In this document: in pieces, positions 1-12,100 of the stretch
How the letters are laid out: every line of letters starts with the position of its first letter
Numbering within the stretch: position 1 is the stretch's first letter
Assembly: GCA_029204225.1 (NCBI GenBank)
Contig: CM055102.1
Span: 1,299,863-1,363,862 of the forward strand
Origin: Diphasiastrum complanatum
Lineage: Eukaryota; Streptophyta; Lycopodiopsida; Lycopodiales; Lycopodiaceae
Length of the DNA stretch: 64,000 bases
Direction: 5' to 3'
Position numbers and translations under genes: made by a program
The notes under the pieces: generated by a model
The model's input: the letters and a program-made list of their open reading frames with translations, nothing else
Database searches by the model: none
What the model was told of the DNA's origin: nothing

Positions 1-754
1 ATGGCAAAGCCTACCTAAGTTTTACAAGCAAATCTAATCATAAAGTTTGCAGATCTGATCAAATCTCAAGCTAGAAATTGTCTAGATTTTACTTTCTAGC
101 TAGTTTGCAGTTTCCTGGTGATTTAAAGCTTCAAACCACATTGAATGGGCCAGATCAGGTACTGTATGGAATTTCAAGTGCTGGCACGTGTGACATCTGC
201 CCATTTTCAGATTGGTGGCTATCTCTCACCTTAGATCCAAATTTCTTGCAAATTAGCCCACTAGAAAGCTATAAATGTGCAAAATCTGATGCAATTTGAA
301 TCATGATAGTTGGATAATCCAATCAGAAGTTATAAGCTTTTGAAGAGTCATAGGTAGGGTGGCTAGACCTGTGGCAAATCGTGTGTACATGTCATTTATT
401 GCTTGAATGATCACAAAAATCATCCAGAAGCTGCACAATCTCATCTAAATGTGATTTAGACAAAATTTGTAGGTTCTAGGCAAATTGTGTCATACAAATA
501 GATTGTATTTGAGCCAATTTGACATTTTTTTAATATTTCACATGTGTGAAATTCAGATAACCATAACTTTTGCTATACTTCATCTTTTTTTATGTTTTAA
601 ATTTTGTTTTAGAGAGATTGTCAAGCTAGTGAGATCTATCTCACAGTTTTTTGTTTAGTCTTACATAGGATTTGGTTTTGTACCCTTGATTGGTTCCTAT
701 AGTGAGAAGATAAGCAATTCTTTCATCCATCTTTTTTGATCTCCATCATTCTTT
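1..754 (+). other. Probable untranslated leader of the first Copia element
   Basis: No coding potential is recognised here. The stretch lies immediately upstream of a Copia gag start, and the intact Copia at 55826 has a leader of similar size (about 810 bp), so this is most likely the 5' leader, with the 5' LTR off the left edge. It does not resemble the element's 3' LTR at 2970-3552, and I see no iMet primer-binding site in it. A decayed copy of the CACGTG palindrome (TTCACATGTGTGAA) lies at 537-550. The assignment rests on position only. Confidence 0.4.
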
Positions 755-1902
755 ATGACTTCAATGGGTGTCTTTCTATTAGAAGCAAGTGAAAGATTGT
801 CAACCTCCAATTACTCAATTTGGAAGGTTAGAATGGAATCTGTCTTAATACTACAAGATGTGATGGATATTGTACTTGGCATTGAAGAAGAACCACAAAT
901 TCCTCAAGGAATTCCAAAGTACAAAAAGAGAGCCAGGATGGCTCTGCATTATATTAAGATGAATGTCTCAAATGACATCTTAAGAGAAATTGGTGCTTGT
1001 ACTAATGCCAAAGATGTTTGGGATACTCTCAAGTCTATCTATGAGACAAAGAATACTTCTAGACTTCTAACACTAAGAAACCAAAATTTTCAAGTGTACA
1101 GAGAAGTGATGAATGTGCTTCAGGTTATGTAATGAGAGTTAAAGACCTCCATAGAGAATTGTCATGCATAGGAGACTCCATCAACCAAAATGAACTTGTT
1201 CAAGTCATACTTAATGGGTTAAAGGAGGAATATGACAACCTTGTTCAGAGTTATGCCATTAAGGAGGAGCTACCAAGTTTGGAAGCACTCCTAAGTGTGC
1301 TCATTTTTGAAGAATCAAGACAAGAGTATAAACTCTTGAAAATGGAGAGACTGTCTCTCAACATTGATGGTAAAGCTCTCTTTACCAAAGACAAGCACAA
1401 GACAAGAAGTAAGAATCAACACCAATCCTCTTCAAGTAAGAACAATCTTATTTCCAAGGAGAAAGGAGATGAGGATGAGTCCTCTCAAGCTTCCACATCC
1501 AAGAAGAAGAAGAAAAACATCAAGTGTTTCTTTTGTGGCAAGAAGGGGCATTATGCCACCAATTGCTTCAAGAAGAAGAGTCAATTCAAGCAAGCCAACA
1601 TTTTTAATGAAGAAAATGAAGATGCTCATGCAAGTGATGGAGAGGGATCTCTTATGGTCTCAAATTTTTCTTCATCACCTTTCAAGAAGGATGGTTCTTG
1701 GTATATCGACAGTGGATCTTCCTCACATATGTGTAGTTCCAAGCATTCTTTTTCATCCATGTCACCTTATGAAGGAGCCAAGAAGTCCATCTACACAGCA
1801 AATGATCATGAGTGTGCTATTGAAGACATAGGGACCATTCCCTTAAAGCTTTCTTCATCAAAAGTTCTTTCTCTGTCTAATGTACTTTTTGTTCCCAAGT
1901 AA
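755..1902 (+). pseudogene. Copia gag-protease, frameshifted
   Basis: Gag packages the element RNA and the aspartic protease cleaves the polyprotein. The N-terminal frame (755-1132) has the plant Copia gag signature (NYSIWKVRMES near residue 20). Gag-like reading then moves to another frame at about 1087-1132, so a one-base indel breaks the gene. The second frame (1132-1902) holds a CCHC zinc knuckle (C-F-F-C-G-K-K-G-H, then C) at about 1527-1568 and the protease motif YIDSGSSSHM at about 1702-1731. It ends at an in-frame TAA (1900-1902) just after VLFVPK, where intact relatives read on. The gene is closest in style to those at 35797-36576 and 57319. Confidence 0.9.
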
Positions 1903-1929
1903 ACAAAAGCTCTTATTAGTGTTGGGCAA

Positions 1930-2856
1930 TTGTTTGATAGTGAACTAGATGTGAATTTCAATGTTAATACATGTACAATCAAGAAGCATGATGAGATCCT
2001 TGCATTTGGGTCTAGATATGGTGGAATCTACAAGCTTGATCCCAAAGAGTATCCTAACTCTTGTGATAGTGCTTTTGCTACTCATATGTCTTTGGAGGAC
2101 TATGGCATAGAAGGTTGCGACATCCTAAATATAATTCTATGGTGTCCATGGTCAAGAAAGCCAAAGCTATTGGCTTGCCTAAATCTTATCTCCAAGAATT
2201 TCAAGCCATGTGAGGCTTGTGCCATATCTAAGTCTCATAAGAAGCCTTTTTTAAAGTCATCTATCAAGACTACACATCCATTGGAGCTCATACACTCGGA
2301 TGTGCACTTCTCATCTTCAAAGAACAAGGGTGGTGCTACTTGCTTTGCAACTTTCATTGATGATTTCAGTAGATTTACTTGGGTATATCTTCTAGCTTCA
2401 AAGTCTATGGTGTTTGACTATTTTCTAAAGTTCAAAGCTCTAGTTGAAAAGCAATTTTCTTACAAAATCAAGATTCTTAGAAGTGATGGAGGTGGTGAGT
2501 ACACTTCCAATAAATTTCATGATTATTGTGAGCTAAAAGACATTAAAAGGGAGTTTGCTTGTGCATATACACCATCTCAAAATGGGGTGGCTGAAAGAAA
2601 GAATAGAACACTGTGTGAATGTGCCAAAACCATTAGAATTGAGGCATCCTTGCTAAAAGACTTTTTGGGTGAGGCTATCAATTGTTCAAACTATATTTGC
2701 AATAGACTCCCTCATGTTGCACATGGAGGAAAGTCATCATATGAAGCACTCTATTTGAAGAAACCTGAGGTTGAACACCTTAGAGTATTTGGATGCATAT
2801 GCTTTGTCCATATTCCCTTGGAAACGAGAAAGAAGGATGATCCTTGTGCAAGTCAT
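1930..2856 (+). pseudogene. Copia integrase fragment
   Basis: This continues the frame of the protease after the stop at 1900-1902. The GAG-pre-integrase region (about 2100-2210) is scrambled by compensating frameshifts. The integrase core is clear: LIHSDVH carries the first Asp, LRSDGGGEY the second and QNGVAERKNRTL the Glu. It ends in the FGCICFVHIPLETR segment. At about 2856 the reading jumps directly into sequence that otherwise lies next to the polypurine tract. The linker, reverse transcriptase and RNase H are absent, so this is an internal-deletion derivative unable to transpose alone. Confidence 0.88.
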
Positions 2857-2969
2857 TGGCTGACCTTCACACCTTTGAACCAGCAAGGATCCATCTTTGA
2901 AGGCGAATTCAGCCCATGGAGTCAATCTCAAGATCATCATGCTTTTATCAAGGTAGTTTTGAGGAGGAG
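2857..2969 (+). other. Copia 3' internal end with polypurine tract
   Basis: This is the pre-LTR region of a Copia element, ending in the purine run GAGGAGGAG at 2961-2969, which primes plus-strand DNA synthesis. The same region occurs on the minus strand at about 63625-63740, with shared reading HWL.FTP and a run ending in a similar purine tract. That shows the integrase above was joined to an authentic 3' end by an internal deletion. Confidence 0.7.
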
Positions 2970-3552
2970 GGTCAAAATTGGCAAAAGAAAACTTGATCAA
3001 ATCTTGTAAATACCATAATGACTAGTACCTATCATCATTAGACATGTGTGAAATCTATGTCTACGTCGTTTAGATAGATCATATAGGTTATACATCTCAA
3101 TTGATATAGAAACTAGTGGCTAAATTGGCCAAAAACTAGTTTAGTAGTGGCTAAATTGGCCACGTGCCAGATCAGGTGACTCAACAGTAGCTCCCTCTCA
3201 TGTATATATAGAGAGGGCCATAACAATCAATGAAGCAAGATCTTGGTTTTAGAGGCAATTCTTGAGTATTTTCATATTTGTGTTGTGATTTTATGGTTCT
3301 ATTGCTTTCTAACATTTGTGTACTTCACTCTCTGCTGGCAGGCCATAAATGTACTGTTGTTCACACGTGTGAAGGCAGTAGGTCTCAAGTTTAATCATTT
3401 GCTTGTTGTTCTTACTAGATTTTTGATGGGAAATTGATCTAATTTGAGATCTAATCATTGGTTGATTAGTAGATCAAGTAATCTAGCTTCCAACACCTCT
3501 TGAGGATTTGATCTAAATCCATTCTTGGTCTTTATTTCTCTGAAATTTCACA
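2970..3552 (+). repeat. Copia 3' LTR (583 bp)
   Basis: The LTR starts directly after the purine tract, with GG replacing the expected TG, and ends TTTCACA. It contains a TATA box (TATATATA at 3203-3210) and the perfect palindrome TTCACACGTGTGAA at 3360-3373, 157 bp downstream. Its 3' part resembles the LTR at 62789-63618. A GTGGCTAAATTGGCCA repeat occurs twice at about 3115-3165. The matching 5' LTR is not in the window. Confidence 0.75.
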
Positions 3553-3840
3553 TGTTCCAAGTGGAAAACACTAGACAAGGATGTTTCTCACCTGTTTTTT
3601 CATTGCTATATCCCTCTGTGGAGAACAGTGAATGACCTTTTCATTACTCACTTTCATGTCAGATTTAAAAGGTTCAGCCACGTTGCTCTTCTGCTTAACG
3701 ATATCATATTTGAGGATGCTGACGTCGATGCTTTTTGGCAGTGTATTAGAGTTGTTACTCTTTGAAATATTTGGTTAGACAGAAATAGCAGAGAATTTGG
3801 GAATGGTGATCACATCATCTCCCCCCTATTTCTCTTTAAA
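3553..3840 (+). pseudogene. LINE-type reverse transcriptase C-terminal (zf-RVT) remnant
   Basis: Starting exactly at the Copia LTR end, the plus strand reads a zinc-binding segment typical of the C-terminus of plant L1-type LINE ORF2 proteins. The visible pieces are DVSHLFFHC, then NIWLDRNSREF about 50 residues later. An in-frame TGA precedes NIW where Trp is usual. No RT core, endonuclease or poly(A) tail is seen, so only a short scrap survives. The Copia element may have inserted into this LINE, but the left side of that insertion is outside the window. Confidence 0.55.
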
Positions 3841-6144
3841 GAGGCAAAAACACTTTTTCTTTTGTAAACCTAGTTTTATCTGTATTTCGTATAAAGTCAT
3901 TAATCTAGGGTTAAATTTTCAAGAAAATTTTTTTGTATTGATATGAAATGGATTTAAATTGATTGTCTATAACAAAAATCTTGAATAAATGGAGATAGCA
4001 ATACACACTTACTTGATCCATGACTATTGTAGAGGCCTCTTTTTGCAAAATGTCAAGAACTATGTTGATGTATATTGGACCTTCTGTTAGCTTCACACTG
4101 TCATCTAACAAATGACCGATTTTTTTTTTGAGGTCCAATGTAACTACGTTCAATTTGGTACGAGCCATGTCCTTCCAATCATCAATTGAAATTTTGTGTT
4201 CAAAATTCAGTTTTCTTATTGTGTAATAATTTTTATTTAAGATTGCATCAAAATGTTGTATTGTCGGTTTTTTTATTGTGATTGATGTAAGGATATTTAT
4301 GGAAAAGATTTTATACAAATGTTTCAAGAAATTTGAAATAATAATATCATGCCAGAAGATCCTTTTAGAATTGTTATTTCATGTACTATTTGAAATAAGG
4401 TAGACATTTAGCAAAAGAAAATAGTATAATGTTACAAAAGAACAGAAAAACTGTGAGGGGTTTTTTGGACAGGGGTTGGTCTCTTCAGAAAGCCCTAAAG
4501 GAGAAGGGCCCAATATAAGTTATTTTGATTATTTTCAATACTAGGGCTCCAACTCAAGAAAATAGCCCTTTGGAGAATAACTGCAGTAGTTCATGCTTAT
4601 TTTATTTCTTGGTACTTGAGTACATTGCACCACCTACAATGTTTGACGTGAGCATAATTATGTTTTCCTTTGTCTTAAGTTTATCCTTTGCATATTAATT
4701 AAATCCTTTTTATCAAAAAGGTGATTAATCTTTAAAAAAACCCTTTATACTATTCAAATTCAGTAAAAATTTTTATAATGAACAACCCTTGGGTTTTCAT
4801 GTTTTGAAGGGCAAGCACTTTACCAAAATATGTCAAATTGCATATCCAAAGCTTCTTTGACATCTATATAAACACCAACAATTTCGCTAGAGTCATTATA
4901 AAAATTAACAACTTTTTTTAGGAGAATTGCCACCATTCGTTAACAATCCCAATCTTAAATTTATTTGGTAGACCTCTTTTTTTCCAATTGCTTACTCCAT
5001 TTTCTCTTGAAAAGCATCATTGCTCTCTCTAACCGTTATGCAAAAGTCCCTACTCATCATAAGCATTTTTTTTCTCTGTTCCCAAAAAGTCCTCAACCTA
5101 AAGACATTTGAAAAAAAGGGGCATTCATATATTAAGTATCTCAATTTTTTAATTGGAAATAGAAATTGGTTATTCATTTCATATGAGTCTCTCCTTATGA
5201 ATTCCTTATTCTAAATAAATCACTCAAAAACTTTTTCTAGCAACCACACAATCATAAATGCACATAAAGAATCAGCACTCCAAAATCAAATAGCTAAATC
5301 AAGGCTTAAAAAACAAAAATAGATGACAATCATAAATCTACAACATTGTTGGAGTTATTTAATAGCTCAAAAGAGCATGATGAATCACCATAACAAAAAT
5401 TCTTCCCAACAAATTGAAATAGTAAAGAAATTGAGTTTAGTTGTATTCTAACTCAATGAAATGTGAATATGTGTCTCCTTTTTTCATCCTATAGCATGTA
5501 CCTTGACATGTCCTAATCTCAAAGGATATAGAGCAACCTAGTTACCATAGGTGGTAGGTAAAATCTAATAGTCTTATCTTACTCTCCTTAATCTTCAATG
5601 TAAGCTAATTTATCGAAATTTCTAAATATGTATTGTGGAATAATCTACAACATGAGGTTCGAAGAAAGCTTTCCAGCCTTTCCTTCTCCGTGGACAAAGC
5701 TGATTTTGGCTGAATAAGAACAGGAAAGACAAATAGCTTCTGTAAAAAGTTCCATTGTATTATTCGACGTAGTTAGAGAACGGTGGGTCTAACATTTAAG
5801 TAGATAGGTTTTTGTCATCTGCATTTTGAAGTGTAAAATGAAACACACTCGTTTCACATTGAAGAAAAAAAAGCAATTCCTAAACAAAATGAATAAAAAA
5901 CTGATTTTTTTAATAGAAAGTCTTAACTTTTGTCTTTCATTTTGAAAGAAAGAATTGCATGTCAAAATATAGTAATTGAAAAAGGCATATCAAACAGGCA
6001 CACAATTGAAACCCATTAATGACATGGTCCCTCTAATAGAGATGAGCTGGAAAGATTAAACATTTTGTCAAAAGTTTTTTGCACCTTGTTGGAGAAAATG
6101 ATGGGTGAGTCCTATAGGTAATAATTAAAATGAAAACAACATCG
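3841..6144. other. Unassigned AT-rich intergenic DNA
   Basis: Both strands carry many stops, and the short open frames resemble no family I know. I see no LTR ends, primer-binding sites or RNA genes here. It is probably old, decayed transposon or intergenic sequence. Confidence 0.5.
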
Positions 6145-6189
6145 TGTGGGTAGCACTTTTGACACTCTTTGTCAAAAGTGCTATCCACA
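6145..6189. repeat. 20-bp hairpin with 5-nt loop
   Basis: Two arms of 20 bp (TGTGGGTAGCACTTTTGACA and its near-perfect reverse complement, one mismatch) flank the loop CTCTT. The pairing extends outward weakly through ACAT. A direct repeat of the form AATGAYGGGTGAGT lies on both sides, near 6100 and 6205. It could be the core of a small foldback/MITE relic or a structured RNA; no gene is adjacent. Confidence 0.6.
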
Positions 6190-6707
6190 ATGTCATGGGA
6201 TATAATGACGGGTGAGTTATTTAACAATATAAATTTGAAGCAATATTTATGATGGTTTTGATCAACCATGTTATTTATGAATCCCATAGGTTCAAGCATA
6301 CATGAAATTGAGAAGATTCTTTCTATAAGATGTCCAAAAGTTTCAAGGTCCTCAATTAGTTATTGGTTAAGTGTGAAAACTAGCTAATTGTAACTTGACT
6401 ATTTGGAGGCCTATTCTTTGAGGGCAACTTCTATTTGCTCATTTGAACATGTATAGATGTCTAGGGAGGCACATGGCCTTATCTATTATTCATCTAAAGT
6501 GTTGGAAAACGATGGACCCTTGAAACTAGTCAAGATTGCTTTGTTATCATTGATCTTGATCGAGGGAGATAAGTGGATAAGCTTAGGAAATGGAAGGCCA
6601 ATATGCATTAAGGAAAATGGCATTGGGACAACATGCATACTATAAATAGTAGGTTATTCTCCATATTTTTCATTGTATTGAAGAGCTACATAACACTTGA
6701 GGTGGTG

Positions 6708-6722
6708 CTCTCTCTCTCTCTC

Positions 6723-6798
<76 letters not shown>

Positions 6799-6808
6799 CC
6801 CCCCCCCC
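6708..6808. repeat. (CT)n microsatellite followed by C13
   Basis: About 89 bases of CT dinucleotides, with one interruption near 6732-6734, run directly into 13 consecutive C. It reads as a Leu/Ser repeat in one frame, but that frame is an artefact of the repeat. Confidence 0.97.
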
Positions 6809-8059
6809 ATGTGCGATTAAGCTAGATTGTGCATTGTATGATTATATATGTATATGTATGACTTTTAGATCTACTCAACCTACTCCATATAAAAATTGTT
6901 ATTTTATTTCACATTGAGATCCAACTATAGATGCACCATAAGTCAAATAAGTGATTGATATTCTGTTTTGTTTTGTAGAAATTCTTTTTCTTTTTGCTAC
7001 GAAGCCAAGTACTAGCATTTTGCAAACAACTTTTTATAAGATAGAGAAATTTAGGAGTTGTTTGTCAAATCATTAGGAAATTTTCTAAAAGTATATCTAC
7101 TATAAAAGAGTACACTAATAACAATCAAGAAAATCAAGTTCATGATGACCATTAGGTTACACAACTAGGAGCTATTGAGGCCAAAACATTACAACAACAC
7201 ATCGCATAAAGAGACAAAAAATATTATGCATTCATAGAAGAGTGTGGCCAATTTTTTGATACATAATTTGCCAGTTTTTTCTCAAGTTATGCATTATAAA
7301 AGTGAACAAAAAAAATAACATAAAGTACTAAATTGATCCATCTTTTCCTAGATAAAAACAAGAATAACAATCTTTTTCGATAGTTGAAATGTCAAATTGC
7401 CTTTACATGGAGATATGAGTCATAGTCAATCATTGATTTTTAATCTCATACTATATAAAAAAACACAATCATGCATGCAATTGTTCAAAACCATGAAAGA
7501 ATACTCTCAAACGAATCCCTATTTTAGTTGCTCTCTTGCATTGCACCCTTGCCTCTAGATAATTGAATGATTCATATATTTTTATTCTCTAGCATTAAAT
7601 AATTCTTCTGTTCTATTGTTGGAACCCATTTACATAAATTGAAGTGTGAGGGCTATGGCACCGTGTGTGTATAAGTCCAACACAAATGAACACACAATTG
7701 GTTTAATTATAAAAAGGACTTTAGGCCATAGTGTAAATCAGAATAATGAGGTCTAAAAGTCAAGTTACAATAAGTTTAGTATGAAAAGGTGTTTCTCATC
7801 TTGTATTTGAATTTGAAAATTTAAGGAGACAAAGGCAAGTCAATAGGAAGAAGGGGCCACTACCATTCCCCAACAATAAATAAGACATACTTCATTTGAA
7901 TGTTCAATCTTTGCAATTTTAATGCCATCGCCTCTTATTTCTCTACATTCTCTCATCTTGCTTTTGATTTTTGTGCTTCTTTCATACTTGTTAGGGTGGT
8001 GATCCATTTATAGAATTCATCCATGTATTAATTACAGTACATATTTATCACCTAATTAG
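6809..8059. other. Unassigned AT-rich DNA
   Basis: No coding, repeat boundary or RNA gene could be recognised between the microsatellite and the LTR-like relic that follows. Confidence 0.45.
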
Positions 8060-8640
8060 GTAAGTCGTTGTACTTGGAAGTATTTGGCTTGTGTGACAAC
8101 TATACATGGTCAACCCACAGGGAATGTTGACGCGGATGAGGACGCTGCAAATTCTCTCACTTCGCATTTTATGTGAAGTGGCTTTCTCTCATTTCGCATT
8201 TTTGAGAAGTGGCTGGGAACTTTTCTAGTTGAAAATAGACGACTGTCGAGATTTTTTTCTCTCTTCGGGATTTTGCGAAAAAGCCGACAATGCTCTTAAA
8301 AAGGTGACACTATCCTTAAAAAACCAACGGTGCCCTTAAAAATACGACAATGTCTTTAAAACAGTGTAACTTCTTCAAAATAGTTGAAAGGAAGAAGCTG
8401 AAGGTTCAGGAAAGTGCGAAAAAGCCGACACTGTCGCAAAAAGTCGATAGTGTCAAAAATAGTTGAACTATTGAACTATGCTGAAGTATTGCATTTCGAG
8501 AAAAGTCGATACTGTAAAAAAGCATAGTTCATTTCTGCAGACTGTTGCAATACTTAGTGTATTTCTGCAGACTTGTTATGAATGCTAATGCGTGGAAGTT
8601 CTTGAAGATGGCCAAGTCTTCAATGATCTTCAATTATTGA
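8060..8640. repeat. LTR-like relic with short degenerate tandem units
   Basis: This stretch shares themes with the repeats at 30818, 43511 and 44222: a GTC(G)AACCCACAG..GAATGTT phrase near 8110, GAAGTGGC phrases, and GCGAAAAAGxCGACACTGTC phrases at about 8275 and 8430. At 8283-8365 there are about four degenerate 20-22 bp units of the form CGACAATGTCCTTAAAAA. The order of blocks differs from the other copies, so this is a rearranged relic, probably of a Gypsy LTR. Confidence 0.45.
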
Positions 8641-8689
8641 ACTTAGCATCTGAACTTGAAATATGATAGGATTGGTTACCCTTTGCTAG

Positions 8690-9170
8690 AGATTAGCAAG
8701 AAGCCCGTTGTAGACGTTCTTCATATGATTTGGTTTTTCCTCCAAGATATATGACATAAGCATTTGTAGATTTTCGATCTGCTCTATCACTTGCAAAATC
8801 CGAGTCAAAATAACCAACAATAGAAAGATCTTCACTTTTATACAATAAACCATAATCAAAGGTTGAAGATATATATCTAAGCATTCTCTTGGCCATTTTT
8901 CAGTGATAAATAGTAGGATTTTGCATAGACTGGCTCAACTTATGAATACTAAAGCTTATGTCAGGTCTAGTTATTGTGAGCCAAATTAAGGAACCTATAA
9001 AACTCCTAAAAAGTGTGATGTCCACGAAAGATCTTTCATCACCCTTGTTAGGGTCTTTAACATTTTGCTCCATAAAAGTTTCTATACTCTTACACTATAA
9101 CATATTGAACGTTTTTAACATTAAAAGTGCATACTTGGATTTACATAAAAAAAAGCTTTATTTTTAAGAA
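8690..9170 (-). pseudogene. Copia RT/RNase H fragment
   Basis: The minus strand encodes the end of a Copia reverse transcriptase and the start of RNase H: a DPNKGDERSF segment (about 9030-9060), GSLIWLTITRPD, then HWKMAKRMLRYISS, YGLLYKS and the first RNase H acidic region (YFDSDFASDRADRKST). It is closely related to the RT/RNase H at 40373-41259. No LTR or upstream domains are attached; the fragment is bounded by unassigned DNA. Confidence 0.85.
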
Positions 9171-9180
9171 AGTTAATCTC

Positions 9181-12100
9181 TAATCCTAGGGTAATAAGAT
9201 CCCTTTGTAGAGATCAGTCAGAATTGTATCGAGCTTATGAAATGGACCGCAGTCCCCAGCAGACGCATGAGTACCAGTCTATGTTGTTGATACCTGAGCG
9301 TGGAAGTCACACGTGTGTTGGAGTGCATAGCCAAGAAGCGAACAAAAGTGTGGCATTGAGACAAATAGTGCGTGAACTGGGCCCAAGAAGGCCGCATGCA
9401 AAAAGCTCTTGAAACTGATGATCTTATTGCAGAGTGTAGCTGCTACAGAAATCACACCAACTTTTAAAGATCATGGCATCGCGAACTGCTTGTTCTTGAA
9501 AAGAGATCAATCCAGACACACAAAAAAAAGAGCAATCCAGACACACAAAGTTCTTGAAGCTCATTTCACAGTGAGAGCACTTGCTCGATCCTTTGAAGAG
9601 AGCCCACCATCCTGTAACGAGCAAGTATTCTGCAGGTGGAGTTCATTTCCAAACTGCTGGGATTAGTTTTGAGGCAAAAGTAGCAAATCAAATCTGCTTG
9701 TGAGGGAGGGCCGAAGCTGTGAGCCCATCGTTGCTGATACTACAAACATCGATATAAAGGATCGCTGTCACGTAGTCTGAATGTTGTAATCACTTCTTGA
9801 ATTACGGAGCTTGAAAAGTTATGTAGGCGGATAATCTGCTGCAGTTGAAGTGATATATAGTATGATACTGATCTGTGGATCATTTGTTGGTGGCAAGTAG
9901 CCTGCACACCCACCATTGTTAAGGAACTAACAAGTGTAACCGTTGGCAGAAGGAAGTGTGCTTCTCCCTATCTGTGGGAGACGTATCTGAGTAGTCTGGG
10001 AAGAGATCGGATTGGGCCAGAAGAAGAACAATACTGATCAATGAGCAGCCACCAGAACAGTACATGGTCGAAACTACACAAGATCGAGACATAGAAGAAA
10101 CCAAGCCACTATACACCCTGAATCAACGGAAGTCAAAAAAGTAGTGACGACTCGAAACCAGTGATCCTGCGGAAGAGTGACAGTGAGGAGAATCGACCAG
10201 TTTCGGGAAGGGTTTTAATATCCATTATGAGTTTGGTAACCTATTGATGGGTTTTATGGTGTTTCTATCCTTGTTGACTAATGTGTGCACAATCAAAACG
10301 TTGTAAGTTGTGGTGTGGAATGAAATATAGAATCATCTACATTGCCTGACTAGATAGAACTATAGATATACTGTTGTTGATCAATGCAGTGATTGTATTA
10401 AGTAACGAGAATGGCCTGATAGCATGAATTTTAACAGAGCCAATAATTGCCAAATAGGTTGCATGGCTTGTATGCGGTAACGTAGGTAGAATGATCGGTA
10501 AAAGAAGGAAAATTGCTAACATTGTTCATGCTATTCTTTTCGAACTGCTTTAGAATGATGTATTAGCGATTTGAATGATTAACGAATCGGTGCTATGAAT
10601 AGATACCAAGTAAATATATGTGCATGCTTGACATGATACTTTTTACATGACTGCTTGACAGTTTCACAATTGCTAAAGTGAAGTGAATTGCTTGAGTGGG
10701 AATTCCATATGTCTATAAGTTATGCATAATAGTGCTACTTAAAATGAAATATGGCCGACCCTCTTGAAACACAGAGGTGGTATTAATACATGGCGAGGGT
10801 GAAACACACTTCCCGAACTAGGAAAAAACACATTGTTACAATGAAAATTCCAAACTTACACCACCCCGCCCAGGTCACCTGTTGAAACATACGGGCCTTG
10901 GGAGGCGAGCACTCGAATGAATAACACCCAAGGTGTGTCGATCCCAGGAGCATGGAAAGGACAATAGAAAACTACAAAACTGCAAATATCCAAAAAGTTC
11001 AATGTTAATGGTCTGAATATTGCTTAAATCATATACCAAATTGGCCATTAACAATACCAGGATTCACCCGTGATGACATTTACATGGGATGAATTACAAA
11101 CCACACCTCTATCACATGTGTAATTTCGATCATGATATGTTGGGCCTAACAAACATCACATGACCATAAGGCCAAATCTAGTAAGAGGAAGATACTTGGG
11201 ACTAACTATACAGGAAAAATTTACTACAGGCCAGCCACTTGTTGGAGAGCCTATTTTGAAGATAAACAACAAATTTTTTATGTTGGTATGACTTAACCCT
11301 AGAACGACATTACCATCGACAATGCAAACTTCAAAACCCCTCATGATACTAAGCAAGATGTCCTACTCAGCCATACTATAGAGGAAAAAATTAAATGATC
11401 ATATGAACCATGTTGGACGGGAAAATTTCTAGTCTTAACACACATCTCACGAAATCTCAAATTGAATAACACATATCATGCCAACCTCAGTACAAGAATA
11501 CACACAAGTGGGAATGAATGTCTAGCTGAGATTATCCATACCAAGGCCATCATATGTTCAAAAATCCAATCTCACCTAAGAAAGAGATACTTGTTGTGCA
11601 TAAAGACTGACGAGCACGACACAAAAGTCATATCACCTAGAGTCAAAAAAAGAATGCATACACTGAACCACTCAGTACTACCCAAGGTAGACAACCACAA
11701 ATACCTAAAAATTGTCAGAATCACTAAAACGCCTCCAAGTGTTGGTGAACAACACTGAGATACACTAAATGATCAAGAACTCTATGAGAATGAAAGGATA
11801 TGATGTTTTAGAATAAGGAATATTCTTTGAAGGTGTTGACAACGACTTTAATGCAGAAGGAATATTTAAGAAGGTTCTACTGAGTCACGTGATCCATCCA
11901 TTAGAACTCGCATATCAAAAGTTAGTTTAAGACCAAAATCTTAAAGTACATTGCAAGATTGTTACTAGGACTCATCTGATACCTGGACAATTATCCAAAA
12001 CCATTCCACCTCATCCAGGATAATTTTCATATCTACCATCCATGATAGAGTGCCATGGCACAGTTCGGTAATCCGAGAAGATTATGTCCAGTAATACGAA

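Noticed and set aside
1-754. Possible 5' LTR of the first Copia
   Set aside because: It does not resemble the 3' LTR at 2970-3552, and no primer-binding site separates it from gag; a leader is more likely.
6633-6917. 94-residue open frame rich in Leu-Ser
   Set aside because: It is the translation of the (CT)n/C13 microsatellite and has no other support.
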